Counted from the first letter of the stretch, positions 16,876 to 27,493 are shown. The stretch: 64,000 nucleotides of DNA from an uncultured bacterium (GCA_947063875.1 CAMSTY010000008.1:1-64000), one strand, 5' to 3'. The notes: generated from the sequence alone by a model not told the origin. Numbers and translations are program-made.

Positions 16876-16901
16876 TCGGGGAAAGCTTTTGCCTTCCCCG
16901 A
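16876..16901 (-). promoter_or_regulatory. Intercistronic hairpin between tctC and tctB
   Basis: An 11-bp stem with one G-U pair and an AAAA loop (TCGGGGAAGGC paired with GCTTTCCCCGA), without a T run. Such hairpins often protect the upstream message, giving more binding protein than permease. Confidence 0.6.
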
Positions 16902-16945
16902 TTTGTTTCTCATCTCTGTTTGATTTAGCCAGATAACCGGACTCC

Positions 16946-17929
16946 TTAGTTACCAAACAATTCTGTCAGGTCCTTGTAGTCCGCGTCCCACGCTGCCTTG
17001 AAATCAGCCGTGTTCATCCATCCCTGTCTCTGATCCAGGCCTTCCTGCTTTGCCCAGTTCTGGAAATCTTCGCTGGCAATCGCCTTCTCTGCAGCTGCCT
17101 CAAAGGCCTTGATTGCGCCTTCCGGAGTCCCCTCGGTGTAGAAAATGCCTCGGGAAGGTCCGAAAAAGCAATCCAGTCCCACTTCTTTAGCACACTCCAC
17201 ATTCTCCATACCAGGCAGGTTCAGCCTCTCCTCGGTACAGGACAGAATCACCTTCATGTTGCCGGAAGCGATCATCGCAGAAACCTCAGCCGGCCCCACG
17301 CAGGCCAGGTCTACATGGCCGCCGATTACGTCAGCGTTCAGCTGAGAACCCTCGGTATAGGCAACCGGTTCAACCGTGCCGCCAAATCCTGCCTCCACAC
17401 AGGCGGCATCCAGGCCGGTGATTGTCATAACACCACATTTTACCTTACCTGGGTTCGCCGCGATATAATCGGTCAGTTCCTGATAATTGTTATAAGGGGA
17501 GGAAGCGCCGGTTACGAAGATATTGCAGTCATGCACCATCTGGCACAGCGGATTGATCTTGCCGTACACATCATAATCCGTAGCGCCGGAAATCTGCGCC
17601 AACATCGGGGAAGGGGTACACATCAGATAAGTATAGCCGTCAGCCGGTTGGCTGCAGGCAAACTCCACGCCCGTAACGCCGCCTGCACCGGACTTGTTAT
17701 TTACCACTACGGAAACGCCAAGTTCCTTCTCCAGCGCCGTTGCAAAGGTTCTTACTGTGGTATCCGCGCCGCCGCCAGTACCCCAGGGACAGATAATCTC
17801 CACCTTTCTCTCCCATTTCCATTCGCCGTTATCTGCCGAACCGGCTGAAGATCCGGAATTGCCACAGCCGGCTAAAGCCGTAACTGCCATTGCAGATACC
17901 ATCGTCAATGCCAACAGTCTTTTCTTCAT
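16946..17929 (-). CDS. tctC: Tripartite tricarboxylate transporter substrate-binding lipoprotein TctC
   Basis: The 327-residue protein has a signal peptide ending in the lipobox LAGC (Cys22), so it would be lipid-anchored outside the membrane. It has the Bug/TctC fold with the ICPWGTGGGADTTVR motif (about 46-60) and NNKSGAGGVTG. An SD AAAGGAG lies upstream of the ATG. It is first in its operon, with a strong promoter at 17998-18026. Confidence 0.93.
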   Translation of the reverse strand: MKKRLLALTMVSAMAVTALAGCGNSGSSAGSADNGEWKWERKVEIICPWGTGGGADTTVRTFATALEKELGVSVVVNNKSGAGGVTGVEFACSQPADGYTYLMCTPSPMLAQISGATDYDVYGKINPLCQMVHDCNIFVTGASSPYNNYQELTDYIAANPGKVKCGVMTITGLDAACVEAGFGGTVEPVAYTEGSQLNADVIGGHVDLACVGPAEVSAMIASGNMKVILSCTEERLNLPGMENVECAKEVGLDCFFGPSRGIFYTEGTPEGAIKAFEAAAEKAIASEDFQNWAKQEGLDQRQGWMNTADFKAAWDADYKDLTELFGN

Positions 17930-17997
17930 ACTCGTATTCTCCTTTTTGTTATTTTGCCTGTTGTTCCTCTTTTCCTCTTCACAGGCTTATGTGTTTT

Positions 17998-18026
17998 ATT
18001 ATAACCACTTCCTGGAAAAATGGCAA
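17998..18026 (-). promoter_or_regulatory. Sigma-A promoter of tctCBA
   Basis: Minus strand: -35 TTGCCA (18021-18026), 17-bp spacer, -10 TATAAT (17998-18003). Confidence 0.8.
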
Positions 18027-18190
18027 GTAGTTTTTGTGCGTTTTTTACATTTTTTCTTCATTTTTCTCAGTTATAATTGTGCACTTATACCATACATAAG
18101 AAAAAACTTATGGGGTTTATATCTTTTCTTTATCGCATCATACCTGCTATCCGATCACTTTTTGCAAAGTTTCCCCTTCTAATCTGGCAT

Positions 18191-18238
18191 AAAAGGAGCC
18201 GGGATGCAAGCCATACCGTCTGCATCCCGGCTCCTTTT
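18191..18238 (-). terminator. Terminator of apt
   Basis: An 18-bp perfect stem (AAAAGGAGCCGGGATGCA and its complement) with a 12-base loop and T4 on either side. It lies 14 bases after the apt stop. Confidence 0.85.
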
Positions 18239-18252
18239 GGGGCATCATTTCT

Positions 18253-18777
18253 TTATTTTCCTTCATAAATAATCGCTGACTCCACGGAATATTTGCCAAG
18301 CTTTTCCCGGCCGCACAGTCCCGCCAGTTCCATGACAAAGCAAATCTTTACCACTTCTCCTCCCAGCTGCTCTACCAGTCCGGTAATCGCCTGGATCGTA
18401 CCGCCGGTGGCGACCAGATCATCCACAATCACTACGCGTTGTCCTGGCCGGATGGCGTCTTTGTGAATCTCCACCTCTGCCGTGCCGTACTCCAACTCAT
18501 ATTTTGCCGATACCGTCTCCCGCGGCAATTTGCCCTTTTTGCGAACCGGCACAAAGCTTTTATGTCTGGCATAGGCTACCGGCATCCCAAAAATAAACCC
18601 TCGCGACTCCGGCCCCAATACCACATCAAAATCCACGCCTTCCAGCATCTTAAGCAATTCATCAATCGCCAGCTGCAGTCCGTCTGCATCCTGCAGAATT
18701 GACGTGATATCCCGGAAAATAATCCCCGGTTCCGGAAAATCCGGAATGCTCACCACATAATCCTCTAATTTTTTCAT
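18253..18777 (-). CDS. apt: Adenine phosphoribosyltransferase
   Basis: This purine salvage enzyme makes AMP from adenine and PRPP in the cytosol. The 174-residue product has the normal length, the FRDITSIL segment near the N-terminus and the PRPP-binding loop VVIVDDLVATGGT (about 115-127). AAAGGGG lies upstream of the ATG. It follows the GH10-like gene by 40 bases and probably shares its promoter. Confidence 0.96.
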   Translation of the reverse strand: MKKLEDYVVSIPDFPEPGIIFRDITSILQDADGLQLAIDELLKMLEGVDFDVVLGPESRGFIFGMPVAYARHKSFVPVRKKGKLPRETVSAKYELEYGTAEVEIHKDAIRPGQRVVIVDDLVATGGTIQAITGLVEQLGGEVVKICFVMELAGLCGREKLGKYSVESAIIYEGK

Positions 18778-18817
18778 CTTTGCTCAATCCCCTTTCCCAT
18801 ACATCCTCTTATCTTCC

Positions 18818-20110
18818 TTAGTCGAATACCTTCATCAGATTGGCCAGTTCCGCCTGACAGGCCGATTCCTGAAACGAACTGTATGCATAAAAGCAATATC
18901 CTGACACTTCTTTGCTTTCCCGGCCCTCTTCCACCTGGCGCTTAATAATATCGTTTCGCCGCAGCCACTCCGGAACCGCATTGTTATCCTTACTTCCGGA
19001 ACCGGTCTTATACATGGCCAGTCCCAGATACAGCCTGGCGTTCCCCTTGTTCTTCAGCTGAATCCATTCTTTCAGATTATTGGAAAATGCAAACGGCGCC
19101 AGACTCCCATCCGGCATTTTATGCTCAAATCCCCAGTAAATCTGCGGCATAATATAATCCACGTACCCATCCTGCGACAACCAGGTATCCACATCCGCAA
19201 ACAGGCGGCTGTCGCTGCGCAGATCATCCAAATACCCCTCCGGACTGACTCCAAACTGTACCTGAGGCTTCGCCGCCTTCACGGCCTGATAGGTCCCCCG
19301 AATCAGCTGATTGACATTCTCGCGACGCCAGTCACTGATACTTAAGGAACTGCCGGAAGCCTCATATTCCGGCTTATCAAACCACTTGCCGGGGTCCTCA
19401 TCGTCAATCTCCGGATAAAAATAGTCGTCAAAATGAATTCCGTCCACATCGTAATATTCCACAATCTCCTGCACACCGCCAATAATCCTCTGCCGTACTT
19501 CCCTGACTGCCGGGTTCAGATAATATTCTCCGTTGTACTTTAATACCCAACGGTCATTGGCGGCGTCATCATCTGACAGCCACTGCCTGGCAAAACTCTG
19601 TTCAGACACCTGATTCCAGCGGTTCAAATAGCCAGTCACGCGGTAAGGATTAATCCATGCATGAAACTGCAACCCGCGTCTGTGGGCTGCCTGCACAAAA
19701 TATGCCAGCGGGTTATATCCCGGGTCCTGTCCCTGTGTCCCTGTCACAAACCGGGACCACGGAAAATAAGCTGACGGATACATCGCATCCGCATCCGGCC
19801 GAACCTGAACAAAAACAGCATTCATCTTTAACTCCACACACCGTTCCAGGATCTGATCCACGCCTTTTTTGAATCCCGTTTCATCCGCCGGAAGCTTCTC
19901 CCAATCCAGATAAGAAATCCATACCCCCCGCAATTCCTGCGATGGCCCTCCCACGGATTCTTTATTCCCTGCCGTGCTAAGTTTACTTCCGCCGTCGCCC
20001 GGAGCCGCCTGAACGGAAAGCGTTCCCCCCAGCAGCATGATTCCTGCCAATGCAACGCCTGCCAGCTGCCGGATCATGTTCAGGCCCCTTTTATTCTTGA
20101 AATCCGTCAT
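18818..20110 (-). CDS. Secreted glycosyl hydrolase-like protein (GH10-like, DUF187 family)
   Basis: The 430-residue protein has a signal peptide (LAGVALAGIMLLGGTLSVQA, about residues 12-34) and a GHL10-type TIM barrel with RGVWISYLDW at the start and the YDVDGIHFDDYFYP motif in the middle. Relatives include Bacillus YngK and are thought to act on cell-surface glycans, but the substrate is not established. The ATG at 20110 with GGGAGGG upstream is preferred over an ATG 29 codons earlier, which would lie upstream of the promoter -10 element. Confidence 0.85.
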   Translation of the reverse strand: MTDFKNKRGLNMIRQLAGVALAGIMLLGGTLSVQAAPGDGGSKLSTAGNKESVGGPSQELRGVWISYLDWEKLPADETGFKKGVDQILERCVELKMNAVFVQVRPDADAMYPSAYFPWSRFVTGTQGQDPGYNPLAYFVQAAHRRGLQFHAWINPYRVTGYLNRWNQVSEQSFARQWLSDDDAANDRWVLKYNGEYYLNPAVREVRQRIIGGVQEIVEYYDVDGIHFDDYFYPEIDDEDPGKWFDKPEYEASGSSLSISDWRRENVNQLIRGTYQAVKAAKPQVQFGVSPEGYLDDLRSDSRLFADVDTWLSQDGYVDYIMPQIYWGFEHKMPDGSLAPFAFSNNLKEWIQLKNKGNARLYLGLAMYKTGSGSKDNNAVPEWLRRNDIIKRQVEEGRESKEVSGYCFYAYSSFQESACQAELANLMKVFD

Positions 20111-20168
20111 ATACCCTCCCGACTCTTTTGGTATTTCCAGTTTCCTACTATTCTGTCCATCAAAAACC

Positions 20169-20197
20169 AGTATACCAAAAGCCGAAAAAAAGGGCAA
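20169..20197 (-). promoter_or_regulatory. Sigma-A promoter of the GH10-like gene and apt
   Basis: Minus strand: -35 TTGCCC (20192-20197), 17-bp spacer, -10 TATACT (20169-20174). Confidence 0.7.
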
Positions 20198-20263
20198 CTT
20201 TTCACTTTTTAATTTTTTCTGAATATTTTGTTGCGCCGGTATGGCCCCGGCAGTCCTTCCTCC

Positions 20264-21511
20264 TCAGTCCAGCAAAAACTCGCTCAGCACCCGATTGCTC
20301 ACGTCAATCCCCCGGCTTGTCAGCCTCACCCAGGGTTTGTCCACCTCGATCAGCCCCTGTTCCTGCAGCTTTTGAAATGCCGTATCATAAAGTTTCCACA
20401 TGTTTCTCCCGAAGCGTCCCAAAAACTCATTCCCGGACACCCCCCGCATCATGCGCAATCCCAGAAACATGAACTCCTCCATTTTCTCTTCCAATGTCAA
20501 TTCCTGAATATCCCGGGCCGCGATTCCCGCCTGCCGCAGATCCAGCGATAAATATCTGCGCAGATCCGTCTCATTACGGAAACGGCAACCGCCAATATAA
20601 GAAGAGGCTCCCAGGCCCAGGCCCAGATAATCGACTCCTGTCCAGTAGCCGATGTTGTGTCTGCACTCACAGCCAGGTCTGGCGTAGTTGGAAATCTCAT
20701 ATCGCTCATATCCCTGAGCCGCCAAAAAATTCTTTGTCATGTGATAGATTTCCCGGTCGGTATCTTCATCCGGCAGCGACGGCAGTTCCATCCGGCTGTC
20801 CCAGGAATTCCCGGGAAGGACACTTTTAACGGGAAAACCATCATTGGTCCCTGATACCCGATCCGTTTCTATCGCCTCACCTGTTTTGCCGTACCTCTCA
20901 TAAAACGGCGTTCCCTCTTCAATGATCAGGCTGTACGCTGAAATATGTTCCGGCTTTAGCATTGTCACTTTGCGCAGGGTATTCTTCCAGGAATGCATGT
21001 CCTGTCCCGGCAGCGCCGACATCAAATCAATGCTGATATTGTTAAAACCTGCCTGACGGGCCCGCTGATAACTTTTCAGGAAGTCATCAAACGTATGTAT
21101 CCGTCCTAATATCTTCAATTCCTGATCATCTGCCGACTGCAATCCAAGACTTAAACGATTGATTCCGCTCTCCCGGTATACTTCCAGCTTTTCCATGGTC
21201 AGCGTGCCGGGATTCGCCTCAATGGTAATCTCCGCATCCCCGGCAACCGTAAAACAGCCATGGAGGACAGCAAATAATTCTTCCACCAGTTCCGGGGGCA
21301 GAATGGACGGCGTCCCCCCGCCCACGAATATGCTGGTAACGCTTCTGTCCTGAAAAAAAAGACTCTGGCCGTAGATCTCCTCAATCAGTTTGTCCATATA
21401 GTCCCGATAAGTATGTTCCAAAACCGCAAAGGACAAAAAATCACAGTAAGCACACTTGCGGGCGCAGAACGGGATATGGATATAAAGTTCCAATTCTCGT
21501 TTATTCATCAT
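20264..21511 (-). CDS. hemW: Heme chaperone HemW (radical SAM, formerly HemN-like)
   Basis: HemW binds heme and a [4Fe-4S] cluster and delivers heme to respiratory enzymes. It is related to, but distinct from, coproporphyrinogen dehydrogenase. The 415-residue product has the cluster cysteines C16, C20 and C23 (CARKCAYC) and lacks the further cysteine two residues on that marks Hem[10 protein letters not shown] and EANPGT motifs follow. Residues about 210-255 are a low-similarity insertion relative to the usual length of about 380. The start overlaps the lepA stop, in the lepA-hemW order common in Firmicutes. In many clostridia hrcA follows; here it does not. Confidence 0.9.
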   Translation of the reverse strand: MMNKRELELYIHIPFCARKCAYCDFLSFAVLEHTYRDYMDKLIEEIYGQSLFFQDRSVTSIFVGGGTPSILPPELVEELFAVLHGCFTVAGDAEITIEANPGTLTMEKLEVYRESGINRLSLGLQSADDQELKILGRIHTFDDFLKSYQRARQAGFNNISIDLMSALPGQDMHSWKNTLRKVTMLKPEHISAYSLIIEEGTPFYERYGKTGEAIETDRVSGTNDGFPVKSVLPGNSWDSRMELPSLPDEDTDREIYHMTKNFLAAQGYERYEISNYARPGCECRHNIGYWTGVDYLGLGLGASSYIGGCRFRNETDLRRYLSLDLRQAGIAARDIQELTLEEKMEEFMFLGLRMMRGVSGNEFLGRFGRNMWKLYDTAFQKLQEQGLIEVDKPWVRLTSRGIDVSNRVLSEFLLD

Positions 21512-23315
21512 CTAATTTCAGCACACTCATAAAGGCTTTCTGCGGAATCTCCACATTCCCTACCTGGCGCATTCGCTTCTTTCCCTCCTTTTGTTTCTCC
21601 AACAGTTTCTTTTTGCGGGTGATGTCGCCGCCATAACATTTTGCCAGTACATCCTTGCGCACTGCTTTCACGGTCTCCCGGGCAATGATCTTGCCGCCGA
21701 CCGCCGCCTGAATGGGAATCTCAAACAGATGGCGCGGGATCTCTTCTTTGAGTTTCTCGCACATCTTCCGGCCGCGCTCATAGGCTGAAGCTCCATGGAC
21801 AATAAAGGAAAGTGCGTCCACCTCTTCCCGATTCACCAGGATATCCAGCTTCACCAGTTCTGCCTGTTCATATCCCTTCAAATCATAATCAAAAGAAGCA
21901 TATCCGCGGGAACGCGACTTCAGCGCGTCAAAAAAGTCATAGATAATCTCGTTGAGCGGCAGATCGTACTTCAGAAGCGCACGGGTTTCTTCCATATACT
22001 CCATTCCCTTATATACCCCGCGCCGTTCCTGGCACAGCGTCATAATCGCACCCACAAACTCGGTGGTCACCATGATCTCTGCCGATACGATCGGTTCCTC
22101 CATATAATCAATCTCCGTAGGGTCCGGCATATTGGTAGGGTTCGTCAGCTTGATCAGTTCCCCGTTCTTTTTGTGGATATGGTACACCACGCTGGGAGCG
22201 GTAGTCACCAGATCAAGATTGTACTCCCGTTCCAGGCGCTCCTGAATAATCTCCAGATGCAAAAGTCCCAGGAAGCCGCAGCGGAACCCAAAGCCGAGAG
22301 CCACGGAAGTCTCCGGCTCAAAAAACAGCGACGCATCATTCAGCTGAAGCTTCTCTAAGGCATCCCGAAGATCATTGTAACGGGCCCCATCCGCCGGGTA
22401 CAGTCCGCAGTAAACCATGGAAGTCACTTTCTTATAACCCGGCAGCGGCTGCGCGCAGGGCCTGTGCGCGTCTGTCACGGTGTCTCCTACCATCGTATCT
22501 TTTACGTTCTTGATACTGGCAGTCAGATATCCCACCATCCCTGCGCTTAAGGTCTCACAGGGAATAAACTGGCCGGCGCCAAAATACCCCACCTCCACAA
22601 TCTCCGCCTCCGCACCGGTCGCCATCATACGTACCCGCGTGCCTTTTCCCATCGCGCCTTCCACCACCCGGCAGAATACGATCACGCCCTTGTAGGAGTC
22701 GTATACCGAATCGAAAATCAGAGCCTGCAAAGGCGCCAGCGAATCCCCCTGGGGAGCCGGCACCTTTTTGACAATCGCCTCCAGCACCTCTTCCACATTC
22801 AGTCCGGTCTTCGCCGAGATCCGCGGTGCGTCGTGGGCTTCCAGCCCGATCACGTCCTCAATCTCATCGGCTACACGGTCAGGGTCCGCACTGGGAAGAT
22901 CAATTTTATTAATCACCGGCACCACATCCAGGTCATTATCCAGCGCCAGGTAAACGTTCGCCAGGGTCTGGGCCTCAATCCCCTGAGCGGCATCTACCAC
23001 CAGGATCGCTCCGTCGCAGGCAGCCAGGCTCCGGCTGACTTCGTAATTGAAATCCACATGTCCAGGCGTATCTATCAGATTAAAAATATATTCTTCCCCA
23101 TCCTTTGCGCGGTACACGGTCCGGACCGTCTGTGCCTTAATTGTGATGCCACGTTCTCTCTCAAGTTCCATATTATCCAAAACCTGCGACTGCATCTCCC
23201 GGCTGGTGAGCAGCCCTGTCATCTCAATAATGCGATCCGCCAGGGTAGACTTCCCGTGATCAATATGTGCGATAATACAAAAATTACGGATTTTGCTCTG
23301 GTCCATTTCTGCCAT
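21501..23315 (-). CDS. lepA: Elongation factor 4 (LepA)
   Basis: LepA is a ribosome-associated translational GTPase that affects initiation and back-translocation. The 604-residue product has the G1 [14 protein letters not shown]3 DTPGHVDF and G4 NKIDLP motifs and the LepA-specific C-terminal domain ([20 protein letters not shown]). AGAGGAAACCAT precedes the ATG. A promoter at 23360-23388 overlaps the end of spoIIP, so it can be expressed apart from the sporulation genes. Confidence 0.97.
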   Translation of the reverse strand: MAEMDQSKIRNFCIIAHIDHGKSTLADRIIEMTGLLTSREMQSQVLDNMELERERGITIKAQTVRTVYRAKDGEEYIFNLIDTPGHVDFNYEVSRSLAACDGAILVVDAAQGIEAQTLANVYLALDNDLDVVPVINKIDLPSADPDRVADEIEDVIGLEAHDAPRISAKTGLNVEEVLEAIVKKVPAPQGDSLAPLQALIFDSVYDSYKGVIVFCRVVEGAMGKGTRVRMMATGAEAEIVEVGYFGAGQFIPCETLSAGMVGYLTASIKNVKDTMVGDTVTDAHRPCAQPLPGYKKVTSMVYCGLYPADGARYNDLRDALEKLQLNDASLFFEPETSVALGFGFRCGFLGLLHLEIIQERLEREYNLDLVTTAPSVVYHIHKKNGELIKLTNPTNMPDPTEIDYMEEPIVSAEIMVTTEFVGAIMTLCQERRGVYKGMEYMEETRALLKYDLPLNEIIYDFFDALKSRSRGYASFDYDLKGYEQAELVKLDILVNREEVDALSFIVHGASAYERGRKMCEKLKEEIPRHLFEIPIQAAVGGKIIARETVKAVRKDVLAKCYGGDITRKKKLLEKQKEGKKRMRQVGNVEIPQKAFMSVLKLDDE

Positions 23316-23359
23316 ATGGTTTCCTCTCTCACTTTTATCTCATTAGCCACTATCATTAC

Positions 23360-23388
23360 AATATACCATTTTTTTATCCGCCTTGCAA
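23360..23388 (-). promoter_or_regulatory. Sigma-A promoter of lepA-hemW
   Basis: Minus strand: -35 TTGCAA (23383-23388, inside the last codons of spoIIP), 17-bp spacer, -10 TATATT (23360-23365) preceded by TGG. Confidence 0.65.
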
Positions 23389-24480
23389 CACCCTATCCAA
23401 AAGTTCCGCCAACGGTTCCATAGCGTTGTGCGCCTCTTGTCCGCTGTTCGTCTGCGCCCCCACCTCAATCAGGGCCGAACGTGGCCGCAGGTGAAGATTA
23501 TAGCGAAGTCCTTTCATATAGATTTTTCTGGTAAACCCGGGATATTGCTGCGCCGCTCCCAGCTGCATCTGGAGGGTAAACGCCAGGTTTTCTTTTAAAT
23601 ACGGGTTGGGCAGATACTCGATCTCGCCTTCCGGCGTCCGGCTCATCCCCTGGAAAAACATAATGTTGGCAGTCGGCCTTCCTCCTACCTCCGACACCAG
23701 ATGCAAGGTATCTTTTACCCCGTCGCGATGCAAATCCAGCACTACCTGGATGGAGGGATTCTCCTGTAGGATTCTGCTGATTCCTTCCAGCGCATAGTTG
23801 TAGGCGCGGCTCCGGTCCAGCGTTCCGCCCTGGATATCATAAGCGCTTGTGTCGTGAATCACATTCCATCCCTTTTCCTGCAAAAGCTGCGTCAGGGTAT
23901 TCCCGATACCGACTACCGAAGCACCAGGGTTTTCCGGCCCGTAGTCGGCATAGGTTTCCTGGGAATGCGTATGGTAAATCAGGATCTGCGGCAGGGAAGG
24001 ATCTTTTTCCAGCTTCAAATCCATATTCAGCAGTTCGTCCGCCTTCATCAGATCTCTCGGAGCCGTCGTGGAGGTATGGACGCTGTAAAAATTTTTCATC
24101 AGAAAATCGTAGTCCTGAAGCTGCGCCATCACCGGTACATGGTTTTCCTGCTGCGCCTCCCCATTTTCGGCTGGTTTTTCGCCCCCGTCCGCCTCCTGGC
24201 CTTTTGCCTCTGCCGTGTCTTCCCGGACGGTTTCATTTTCCATATGGTTCCATCCTCCCTTATCCGTCATTGTTCCCGCATTCTCCGGCCCTGCACCTGT
24301 ACTTTCATCCCAAAAAAGGTATACGTATGAATCATACGTATACCTGTAATCCTGATAGATTGCATAAGAGGGATCTCTCCCCCACTCCCGCACGGGTTCT
24401 TTTTCCGGCGCAATAGCCGGATAGCTGCTTCCCAGCAGCACGGTCAATCCCCGAATCAGCCACAGCAGCAGTTCATTCAA
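23374..24480 (-). CDS. spoIIP: Stage II sporulation protein P
   Basis: SpoIIP is the amidase/endopeptidase of the DMP complex that drives peptidoglycan remodelling during engulfment. The 368-residue product has an N-terminal membrane anchor, a Glu/Ala-rich linker (about 75-115), and a C-terminal amidase domain with [12 protein letters not shown] and VLDLHRDG motifs. The start is a TTG at 24480, eight bases inside the sigE 3' end, with AAGGAG ten bases upstream. In many clostridia spoIIP follows gpr; here it directly follows sigE. Confidence 0.92.
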   Translation of the reverse strand: MNELLLWLIRGLTVLLGSSYPAIAPEKEPVREWGRDPSYAIYQDYRYTYDSYVYLFWDESTGAGPENAGTMTDKGGWNHMENETVREDTAEAKGQEADGGEKPAENGEAQQENHVPVMAQLQDYDFLMKNFYSVHTSTTAPRDLMKADELLNMDLKLEKDPSLPQILIYHTHSQETYADYGPENPGASVVGIGNTLTQLLQEKGWNVIHDTSAYDIQGGTLDRSRAYNYALEGISRILQENPSIQVVLDLHRDGVKDTLHLVSEVGGRPTANIMFFQGMSRTPEGEIEYLPNPYLKENLAFTLQMQLGAAQQYPGFTRKIYMKGLRYNLHLRPRSALIEVGAQTNSGQEAHNAMEPLAELLDRVLQGG

Positions 24481-25213
24481 GCCGGATAATCTCCTTTTTT
24501 AACCTTTTCATAATCTTTTTTTCCAGCCGTGATATGTACGATTGGGAAATCCCCAGCAAGTCAGCCACCTCTTTCTGCGTCATCTCATTTCCGTCCGCAT
24601 CCTTTAACCCATACCGCAATTCCACGATTTTCCGCTCTCTCGGACTTAAGCGGCTGATGGCATGTTTTAACAGGTTTCTCTCCGTCTCATCCTCCAGGTC
24701 ACGGTAAATAACATCCTCGTCCGTGCCTAAAATATCCGACAGCAGCAGTTCATTGCCATCCCAGTCCACATTCAGAGGCTCATCAATGGATACCTCCATT
24801 CGTGTTTTGTTATTCCTGCGAAGATACATCAGAATCTCATTTTCAATACAGCGGGAGGCGTAAGTTGCCAGTTTGATATTCTTATCCGGATTAAAGGTAT
24901 TGATTGCCTTGATCAGTCCGATGGTTCCGATCGATATCAAATCTTCAACCCCCACACAGGTATTGTCAAACTTCTTTGCAATATAAACCACCAAACGCAG
25001 ATTATGTTCAATCAGCAGGGAACGGGCCTCTTTCTCTCCTTCCGTGCCCAGGCGGGAAATCATCTCCGCTTCCTCCTTCACATCCAGCGGCGGCGGCAGG
25101 ATATCCGCACCGCCTATGTAATGTACCTCTCCCTGACGCTGCCACAGCATTGTCGTAAAGGATGTCGCTGCTTTGAACTGAAACCGATTTGGTATGGAAA
25201 CCTTAACTATCAT
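24473..25213 (-). CDS. sigE: Mother-cell RNA polymerase sigma factor E
   Basis: Sigma-E directs early mother-cell gene expression in sporulation and is made as an inactive pro-protein cleaved by SpoIIGA. The 246-residue product has an N-terminal pro-sequence of about 27-30 residues before [15 protein letters not shown], region 2 ([37 protein letters not shown]) and region 4 ([15 protein letters not shown]). The [15 protein letters not shown] segment is diagnostic for SigE. The ATG at 25213 has GGGGAGG upstream; a longer in-frame extension lies inside spoIIGA. It immediately follows its protease gene. Confidence 0.95.
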   Translation of the reverse strand: MIVKVSIPNRFQFKAATSFTTMLWQRQGEVHYIGGADILPPPLDVKEEAEMISRLGTEGEKEARSLLIEHNLRLVVYIAKKFDNTCVGVEDLISIGTIGLIKAINTFNPDKNIKLATYASRCIENEILMYLRRNNKTRMEVSIDEPLNVDWDGNELLLSDILGTDEDVIYRDLEDETERNLLKHAISRLSPRERKIVELRYGLKDADGNEMTQKEVADLLGISQSYISRLEKKIMKRLKKEIIRLE

Positions 25214-25220
25214 ATTTCTT

Positions 25221-26081
25221 TTATTCCTCCCCATGCAAAAGCATTTCATATTGATGCGAAAGAGAGAGCGGCCGTTTACTGACGGCCAGCCAAGGCCGTT
25301 CCCATCGCCGCACCACTTTTCCTTCTTCTTCCGCTTCCATAAAGTCAATCCGGATTCCAGGCATCATGCCATATTCATTGCCCACTGTCCGAAACGGAAT
25401 ATAAATCAGCTGAGGCACGCTTTTACACAGGCGCCGGCACACCTCGCCGGTAACGATATGGACCGGCTGCCCGCCATATGGTTCATATAACTGATTCCCC
25501 GTGTCCCACAGCGCTGTCACTAAGACCTCTTCTCCCCGATAGGAAAGTTTTACCTGGTATAGAATCCTCTGCTCTTTTGTTTTTTTTCTTATCAGTCCCA
25601 GGCAGCCGCAAAGTCCGAAATAAATCCCCGCCGCCCAGAAACAAAGCGGAAGCAGACGCCACTGGCGCACCGCCCGCGTGCCGGAAAGATACCACCCCGC
25701 CAAAGTCTGGTCTCCCAAAACACTGAAGATCCCCCCGGCCAGGGCGCTGACCATCCAGAAAGTCAGCAGGCTGATCCCGATATCATGAAAATCCGCGAAT
25801 TTTCTCTTTCCGGATTGCTGACATAAACATCTGCCTTTGCCGAAAGCAAGTATGGCCATTATCCCTCCGACAACCACCCAGGTAAGCAAAAACTCCGCCC
25901 AGGCAGGAATCCCTCCAACGAGCAGGTCCAGACACGCCCAAATGGCTCCGGCCAGAGAAGCAGCACTCAGACGCTGCCATGGCGATGCCAGATGAAGCAG
26001 GCGTTTTACCAGGGACAAAAGCAGATAATCCATTCCAAAATTGATGAGAAAAAACACATCCAGATATAACGTGATCGTCAC
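25221..26081 (-). CDS. spoIIGA: Sigma-E processing aspartic protease SpoIIGA
   Basis: SpoIIGA is a septal membrane protease that activates pro-sigma-E. The 286-residue product has about five N-terminal membrane helices and a C-terminal aspartic-protease domain with the [12 protein letters not shown] motif carrying the catalytic Asp. The start is a GTG at 26081, giving [15 protein letters not shown] as in the family. An ATG ten codons upstream lies only about eight bases after the expected transcription start, and the only SD (AGGAGG) lies between it and the GTG, so it is rejected. The gene sits between ftsZ and sigE. Confidence 0.92.
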   Translation of the reverse strand: MTITLYLDVFFLINFGMDYLLLSLVKRLLHLASPWQRLSAASLAGAIWACLDLLVGGIPAWAEFLLTWVVVGGIMAILAFGKGRCLCQQSGKRKFADFHDIGISLLTFWMVSALAGGIFSVLGDQTLAGWYLSGTRAVRQWRLLPLCFWAAGIYFGLCGCLGLIRKKTKEQRILYQVKLSYRGEEVLVTALWDTGNQLYEPYGGQPVHIVTGEVCRRLCKSVPQLIYIPFRTVGNEYGMMPGIRIDFMEAEEEGKVVRRWERPWLAVSKRPLSLSHQYEMLLHGEE

Positions 26082-26125
26082 GTTTTTTTGCCCCACCTCC
26101 TGCTGCCGCATTTCCGATACTCTAT

Positions 26126-26159
26126 AGTATACTCACTTATGATGGAAAATTTTGTCAAA
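26126..26159 (-). promoter_or_regulatory. spoIIG-type promoter: long spacer with a Spo0A box at -35
   Basis: Minus strand: -35 TTGACA (26153-26158), 21-bp spacer, -10 TATACT (26126-26131). The plus strand reads TTTGTCAAA at 26151-26159, one change from the Spo0A box TTTGTCGAA. The Bacillus spoIIG promoter also has an over-long spacer and Spo0A sites at the -35. Confidence 0.7.
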
Positions 26160-26191
26160 GCCAGAGAGCAGTACCAACTTTTTTGTATGAC

Positions 26192-26224
26192 AAAAAAAGA
26201 CAGAAAACTTTTCAGCTTTCTGCC
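26192..26224 (-). terminator. Terminator of ftsZ
   Basis: Minus strand: GGCAGAAA pairs with TTTCTGTC (one G-U pair) and is followed by seven T. Confidence 0.75.
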
Positions 26225-26263
26225 TTTCGCTATGTTTTCTCTATTTGCGACTCATTTCGTGGG

Positions 26264-27493
26264 TCAGCGTTTGTTCTTTAAAAAGTCCGGAATATTAATC
26301 TGTACGTCACGATTCATCGGACGGTACGCTGCTGCTTGTCCGGATGTACTCTGCTGAGGGCCTGCATTGGGCGGCGCCGTCCTCTGTCCGGCCTGCTGCG
26401 GATTCGGTCTGGCTGTCGCACTGGCTTCCGCCGCAGCCGCAGCCGGATTCGCACCCTGTCCTGCAAAGTTCATCCCGCCCGGCATCTTAGGCTTAAAGTT
26501 GTTAAAGCCTGCCATCGCCTTGTCCACAGAAGCGCCGGCGGCATGGCCATCCAGGCCGGTGGCAATCACGGTAATACTCGCCTCATCCTGGGCATTCTCA
26601 TCATACATGGCGCCAAAAATAATATTCGCATCGTCACCTGCCAGGTCCTGTACATAGCTGGCAGCCTCATTCGCCTCAATCAGGCTGATATCTCCGGAAA
26701 TATTGATAATCACATGTGTGGCGCCCTCAATCGTCGTCTCCAGCAGCGGACTCGCCACTGCCTGCTTCACTGCCTCCAGCGCCTTCTCATCCCCTTTGGC
26801 ATGTCCGATGCCGATATGGGCAATCCCCTTGTCCGTCATCACCGTCTGCACATCGGCAAAGTCGAGATTGATCAGGCCCGGCACATTAATCAAATCCGTA
26901 ATCCCCTGCACCGCCTGCTGCAATACCTCATCTGCTTTCTTAAGGGCGTCCGGCATAGTAGTCCTGCGGTCCACGATCTCCAGAAGCTTATCATTCGGAA
27001 TGACAATCAAGGTATCTACACTGTCTTTGAGCCGCTCAATACCGCTTAACGCATTGGTCATACGGGTCTTTGCCTCAAACCGGAACGGCTTGGTCACTAC
27101 GCCTACCGTCAGAATCCCCATATCCTTGGCCAGACGGGCAATCACCGGCGCTGCGCCGGTACCGGTACCGCCGCCCATGCCGCAGGTGACGAATACCATA
27201 TCCGCCCCCTTCATAACCTGTGCCAGCTCCTCCGAATTCTCTTCGGCTGCTTTCTGACCCACCTCGGGTTTGGCCCCTGCTCCCAGGCCTTTTGTCAGCT
27301 TTTCCCCGATCTGCATAGCAGTCGGGGCCTTGCAAAACTGCAACGCCTGCTTATCGGTATTGATCCCGATGAATTCCACACCGGCAATATTCTCTTCAAT
27401 CATGCGGTTCACTGCATTATTCCCCGCGCCTCCGACCCCGATTACCACGATCCTTGCCGAATTCTCCGTATCATTTATCTTAATCTCTAACAA
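26264..27493 (-). CDS. ftsZ: Cell division protein FtsZ
   Basis: FtsZ is the tubulin-like GTPase that forms the division ring. The 409-residue product has the GTP-binding [13 protein letters not shown] motif (about 105-117), the T7-loop [10 protein letters not shown], an Ala/Pro/Gln-rich linker (about 320-390) and the conserved C-terminal peptide IPDFLKNKR. The start is a TTG at 27493 with GGAGGA eight bases upstream; no ATG fits. It has its own promoter (27574-27602) containing a CodY-like element, and ends in a terminator before spoIIGA. Confidence 0.97.
   Translation of the reverse strand: MLEIKINDTENSARIVVIGVGGAGNNAVNRMIEENIAGVEFIGINTDKQALQFCKAPTAMQIGEKLTKGLGAGAKPEVGQKAAEENSEELAQVMKGADMVFVTCGMGGGTGTGAAPVIARLAKDMGILTVGVVTKPFRFEAKTRMTNALSGIERLKDSVDTLIVIPNDKLLEIVDRRTTMPDALKKADEVLQQAVQGITDLINVPGLINLDFADVQTVMTDKGIAHIGIGHAKGDEKALEAVKQAVASPLLETTIEGATHVIINISGDISLIEANEAASYVQDLAGDDANIIFGAMYDENAQDEASITVIATGLDGHAAGASVDKAMAGFNNFKPKMPGGMNFAGQGANPAAAAAEASATARPNPQQAGQRTAPPNAGPQQSTSGQAAAYRPMNRDVQINIPDFLKNKR

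Larger units (their letters stand above)
17930..18252. other. Gene-free spacer between apt and tctC
   Basis: It contains the tctC promoter (17998-18026), a perfect 6-bp inverted repeat CATAAG-N6-CTTATG (18095-18112) of unknown role, and the apt terminator (18191-18238). No gene is visible. Confidence 0.7.
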
